NCBI GenBank assembly: GCA_003516865.1
Contig: DPBR01000064.1
Span: forward strand, 496-8,938
Length of the DNA stretch: 8,443 nucleotides
Origin: Oscillospiraceae bacterium
Lineage (GTDB): Bacteria > Bacillota > Clostridia > Oscillospirales > Ruminococcaceae
Direction of reading: 5' to 3'
The notes under the pieces are model-generated. The model did not search any database. It saw only the letters and a list, made by a program, of their open reading frames with translations, and was not told the DNA's origin. Shown here one piece after another: positions 6,184 to 8,443 of this stretch (position 1 is its first letter; every line of letters starts with the position of its first letter). The position numbers and the translations under genes are program-made.

Positions 6184-7392
6184 ATGGTAAAACTGAACGA
6201 AAATTTCGGCAATCTGAAGAAAAATTACTTGTTTATTGAGATTGCAAAGCGCATAAAGGCGTATTCCGAGGAAAATCCCGAAGCTGCGAAAAACCTCATA
6301 AGAATGGGTATCGGCGATGTTACACGCCCGCTTGCGCCCGTTGTTGACGAGGCTATGGTAAAGGCAAGCCGCGAGATGGGCGTCCGCGAAACGTTCCGCG
6401 GCTATGAGGACAGCGGCGCGGGCTATGATTTCCTGCGCGAGGTGGTTTCAGAGTATTACAAGAGATTTGGCGTGGACGTTCCCGCCGATGAAATCAGGAT
6501 TTCTGACGGCGCAAAGTCCGACTGCGGCAATATAATTAACATTTTCGGCAGCGGAAACACGGTTCTCGTGACAGACCCCGCGTACCCTGTTTACGTTGAC
6601 AGCAACATTATGAACGGAAACAACGTAATTTTCGCCGATTCGACCGAGGAAAACGGCTTCTGTGCAATGCCCGACAAGAGCGTAAAGGCGGACCTTATCT
6701 ATCTCTGCTCTCCGAACAACCCGACCGGCTCGGCGTACACCTCGGAGCAGCTCGCAAAGTGGGTTGAATACGCGCTTGAGAACGACTCGGTAATCATCTA
6801 TGACGCGGCTTATGAAGCGTTTATCACCGAGGATAATATTCCGCACTCGATTTACTGCGTCGAAGGCGCGAAGAAGTGCGCGATTGAGATTTGCTCGCTG
6901 TCAAAAACGGCGAGCTTTACGGGAACGCGCTGCGGTTACACGGTAATTCCGTTCGAGCTTGTGAGAAAGAACTCCAAGGGCGAGGACGTGAGAATTGCCG
7001 ACCTTTGGGCAAGACGTCAGGGAAGCTGCTTCAACGGCGTTTCCTATCCCGTTCAGAGAGCGGCGGAAGCCGTTTTCACCGAGGAAGGACAGGAGCAGTG
7101 CCGTGAAAGTATCGCGTATTATCAAGAAAACGCGCGTATTATAATGAAAGCGCTCGATGAACTCGGAATAAAGTACACCGGCGGTGTAAACTCGCCGTAT
7201 GTATGGCTGAAATGCCCGAACGGTATGGACAGCTGGGAGTTCTTCGACCTGCTTCTGAAGAAAATTCAGGTTGTCGGAACGCCGGGCGCGGGCTTTGGAA
7301 AGAACGGCGTCGATTGGTTCAGACTGACTGCGTTCAACACGCACGAAAAGACCGCCGAGGCTATGGAGAGAGTGAAAAAGCTTCTGAAGTAA
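6184..7392 (+). CDS. dapL: LL-diaminopimelate aminotransferase
   Basis: DapL converts tetrahydrodipicolinate directly to LL-2,6-diaminopimelate with glutamate as amino donor. It bypasses the succinylase or acetylase routes and feeds lysine and meso-diaminopimelate for peptidoglycan. The 402-residue protein is a class I/II fold-type I aminotransferase of the expected length (about 400-410). Visible motifs are GIGDVTRPL (42-50), GYEDSGAGYDFLRE (73-86), SDGAKSD (107-113), SPNNPTG (176-182) with its cofactor Asn, and D207-A-A-Y210. SLSKTASFTGTRCGY has the PLP lysine K241 and phosphate-binding R249, and R380 in FRLTAFN is the expected substrate-carboxylate arginine. The GxGDxTRP and YEDSGAGY segments separate it from aspartate aminotransferase. 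GGAGGA (6169-6174) lies 9 nt before the ATG. It is followed after 10 bp by the rhomboid gene. Confidence 0.95.
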   Translation: MVKLNENFGNLKKNYLFIEIAKRIKAYSEENPEAAKNLIRMGIGDVTRPLAPVVDEAMVKASREMGVRETFRGYEDSGAGYDFLREVVSEYYKRFGVDVPADEIRISDGAKSDCGNIINIFGSGNTVLVTDPAYPVYVDSNIMNGNNVIFADSTEENGFCAMPDKSVKADLIYLCSPNNPTGSAYTSEQLAKWVEYALENDSVIIYDAAYEAFITEDNIPHSIYCVEGAKKCAIEICSLSKTASFTGTRCGYTVIPFELVRKNSKGEDVRIADLWARRQGSCFNGVSYPVQRAAEAVFTEEGQEQCRESIAYYQENARIIMKALDELGIKYTGGVNSPYVWLKCPNGMDSWEFFDLLLKKIQVVGTPGAGFGKNGVDWFRLTAFNTHEKTAEAMERVKKLLK

Positions 7393-7402
7393 GGAGAACG
7401 AT

Positions 7403-7984
7403 ATGAGCAAATCGCGGCTGAAATTAACCTACAATTCACCCGTTATACTGACGTTTGCGGCGATATGCCTTGCGACGGTGCTTTTCGATTATATGACGGG
7501 CGGCGCGTCGAATAGACTGCTTTTCGTGTGCTATGGGCACGCAAATCTGCTTGACCCGCTGACATATTTCAGAATGTTCTCATATGTTTTCGGTCACGCA
7601 GGCTTTGAGCATTTTGCCGGAAATATCACGCTGCTTCTGCTTGTCGGACCGATTGTCGAGGAGCATTACGGAAGCTGGAATCTTGTGATAATGATGGGCG
7701 CAACGGCGCTTGCGGGCGGACTTTTGAATATGTTCTTCTTTGATACGGGACTAATCGGCGCTTCGGGGCTTGTTTTCCTGCTGATAATCCTAAGCGCGTT
7801 TACGAGTATGAAAAAAGGTGAAGTCCCGCTTACGCTTATTCTTATCGCGGCAATTTACCTCGGACGTGAGATTTACAGCGGAATTGCGGTAACGGATAAC
7901 ATCTCGCATTTCGGTCACCTTTGCGGCGGCGTTTCGGGCATAGCATTCGGTACTGCTTTCCACAAAAAGAAGTTCGAGGGATAG
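7403..7984 (+). CDS. Rhomboid-family intramembrane serine protease
   Basis: The 193-residue protein has the six-helix rhomboid core with helices at about 12-30, 58-82, 91-111, 116-135, 141-158 and 166-186. Catalytic S121 is in GASG (119-122), and the partner histidine is H172 in HFGHLCGG. H70 and N74 in HFAGN fit the HxxxN oxyanion motif, and FR (56-57) stands where the loop-1 WR motif usually is. It should cleave membrane proteins within or near their transmembrane segments; the substrate is unknown. There is no extra N- or C-terminal domain. AAGGAG (7391-7396) overlaps the dapL stop codon and lies 6 nt before the ATG, so translation is closely coupled to dapL. No terminator follows directly; the first one downstream is at 8231-8260. 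Confidence 0.9.
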   Translation: MSKSRLKLTYNSPVILTFAAICLATVLFDYMTGGASNRLLFVCYGHANLLDPLTYFRMFSYVFGHAGFEHFAGNITLLLLVGPIVEEHYGSWNLVIMMGATALAGGLLNMFFFDTGLIGASGLVFLLIILSAFTSMKKGEVPLTLILIAAIYLGREIYSGIAVTDNISHFGHLCGGVSGIAFGTAFHKKKFEG

Positions 7985-8021
7985 TATGCTCGCTTCGCTT
8001 CAGTCGTCGCGCTCCGCGCTC
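7985..8021. other. GC-rich flank between the rhomboid stop and the inverted repeat
   Basis: This short stretch is made of CGCTTCGCTTC and GCGCTCCGCGCTCC-like segments, unlike the coding sequence before it, and runs straight into the inverted-repeat element at 8022. It may be the outer part of that element. The matching part of the right arm would lie beyond the window. Confidence 0.45.
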
Positions 8022-8036
8022 CAGTGCCTCCGGCGG

Positions 8037-8070
8037 CTTAAGGTCTTTTTCTGAAGAAAAAGACATTAAG
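8037..8070. repeat. Left-arm hairpin of the inverted repeat
   Basis: CTTAAGGTCTTTTTC (8037-8051), loop TGAA, GAAAAAGACATTAAG (8056-8070) form a 15-position stem with one mismatch (8042 against 8065). The same hairpin recurs in the right arm with different but still paired bases. Confidence 0.75.
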
Positions 8071-8131
8071 AATCCAAAAAGACTTTTTAATTCCTTGGCA
8101 AGACTTTAAGTCCGCGATACTGCCCTATGAA

Positions 8132-8147
8132 TCGAGTGTTCACTCGA
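8132..8147. repeat. Palindrome TCGAGTGTTCACTCGA
   Basis: TCGAGTG (8132-8138), TT, CACTCGA (8141-8147) form a perfect 7-bp inverted repeat within the left arm. The corresponding right-arm sequence (TCAAGTTATCACTCGG on the minus strand) no longer pairs as well, so this dyad is not conserved between arms. Confidence 0.55.
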
Positions 8148-8187
8148 GTACAACATACGAATCTATGCCCAGATTGTTGCTTCACGA

Positions 8188-8215
8188 GATTTGCGGGTAT
8201 GGATTTGCGGGTATG
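8188..8215 (+). repeat. Perfect 14-bp tandem duplication
   Basis: GATTTGCGGGTATG occurs twice head to tail (8188-8201 and 8202-8215). It has no counterpart in the right arm, so it looks like a later slippage duplication. Its length is not a multiple of three. Confidence 0.85.
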
Positions 8216-8230
8216 TTTGATAAATAAAAC

Positions 8231-8260
8231 AACGGGAGAACCAAAAATTCTCCCGTTTTT
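8231..8260. terminator. Intrinsic terminator at the centre of the inverted repeat
   Basis: AACGGGAGAA (8231-8240), loop CCAAAAA, TTCTCCCGTT (8248-8257) form a perfect 10-bp stem running into a T tract (8256-8260, then GTTTG). On the minus strand the stem is followed by GTTTTATTTA, so it can act in both directions. It is the first terminator after dapL-rhomboid, about 250 bp past the rhomboid stop. Confidence 0.85.
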
Positions 8261-8350
8261 GTTTGTTGTAATCAAGCAGCCGGAGCAACATAGCAGGCAT
8301 AGATTCTTGTGTATTACCCGAGTGATAACTTGATTCATAGGGCTAGAGCA

Positions 8351-8395
8351 GAATCTAAGACTTTAGCGCGAAGCGATTAAAGTCTTTTTAGATTC
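8351..8395. repeat. Inner hairpin of the right arm
   Basis: GAATCTAAGACTTTA (8351-8365) pairs with TAAAGTCTTTTTAGATTC (8378-8395), leaving a 3-nt bulge. The loop itself contains a small CGC-GAA-GCG hairpin (8367-8375). The equivalent left-arm segment (8071-8113) is degenerate and pairs poorly. Confidence 0.6.
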
Positions 8396-8428
8396 CTAAG
8401 ACCTTTTTCTTCAGAAAAAGGTCTTAGG
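8395..8428. repeat. Outer hairpin of the right arm
   Basis: CCTAAGACCTTTTTC (8395-8409), loop TTCA, GAAAAAGGTCTTAGG (8414-8428) form a perfect 15-bp stem, the mirror copy of the left-arm hairpin at 8037-8070. Confidence 0.8.
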
Positions 8429-8443
8429 CCGCCGGAGGCACTG

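Larger units (their letters stand above)
8022..8443. repeat. Large diverged inverted repeat with central terminator
   Basis: The left arm starts CAGTGCCTCCGGCGGC (8022-8037), and the window ends with its exact 16-base reverse complement (8428-8443). The arms stay alignable inward. Both contain a TTTTTC-tetraloop-GAAAAA hairpin (8037-8070; 8395-8428), then AAAAAGACTT. Both also contain CCCTATGAATC (8123-8133; reverse at 8332-8342) and AATCTATGCC (8160-8169; reverse about 8297-8306). A 54-base stretch (8127-8180 against 8338-8285) matches at 41 positions without gaps by hand count. The arms meet at the hairpin 8231-8257. This looks like a non-coding repetitive intergenic element similar in design to BIME/REP units, and it may extend past the right edge. 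Confidence 0.8.

Noticed and set aside
8022..8443. A CRISPR array or phage attachment site
   Set aside because: The repeats are inverted rather than regularly spaced direct repeats, and there are no cas, integrase or recombinase genes in the window.

Overview
The window reads like a chromosomal housekeeping segment from a low-to-mid GC Gram-positive anaerobe of the class Clostridia, possibly Ruminococcaceae/Oscillospiraceae. The grounds are strong AGGAGG-type ribosome binding sites, consensus -35/-10 promoters, LL-diaminopimelate aminotransferase (DapL) for lysine/peptidoglycan synthesis, a short ACT-domain SerA beside SerC, and MurA followed by a WalJ/YycJ-type metallo-beta-lactamase-fold protein. 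Taxonomy is inferred from gene content only. No defence system, prophage, CRISPR array or biosynthetic cluster is visible.

Layout. At 1-46 is the 5' part of a tRNA-Pro(CGG) on the minus strand, cut by the window edge, with its own promoter. Divergent from it is a serine operon, serC (257-1336) then serA (1366-2529), driven by a perfect TTGACA-17 bp-TATAAT promoter and closed by a bidirectional terminator at 2551-2582. The same terminator ends a convergent minus-strand operon that reads from right to left: murA (4234-5529), a WalJ-like MBL-fold hydrolase (3346-4134), and an unrecognised protein with about eight membrane helices (2580-3332). The intergenic region 5530-6183 separates murA from the divergent plus-strand pair dapL (6184-7392) and a rhomboid protease (7403-7984).

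The genes are conventional: serine synthesis from 3-phosphoglycerate, the first committed step of peptidoglycan synthesis, and the meso-diaminopimelate branch that supplies both lysine and the cell-wall cross-link. The two cell-wall genes murA and dapL lie back to back across one intergenic region.

The less ordinary content is non-coding. First, a 222-bp element without coding capacity and with 18-bp imperfect terminal inverted repeats (5615-5836) sits upstream of murA and looks like a MITE. Second, the region after the rhomboid gene (about 8022-8443, probably continuing past the window) is a large diverged inverted repeat centred on a bidirectional terminator hairpin. Each arm carries a long hairpin, and several base pairs differ between the two copies by compensatory changes, as in REP/BIME-like intergenic repeats.
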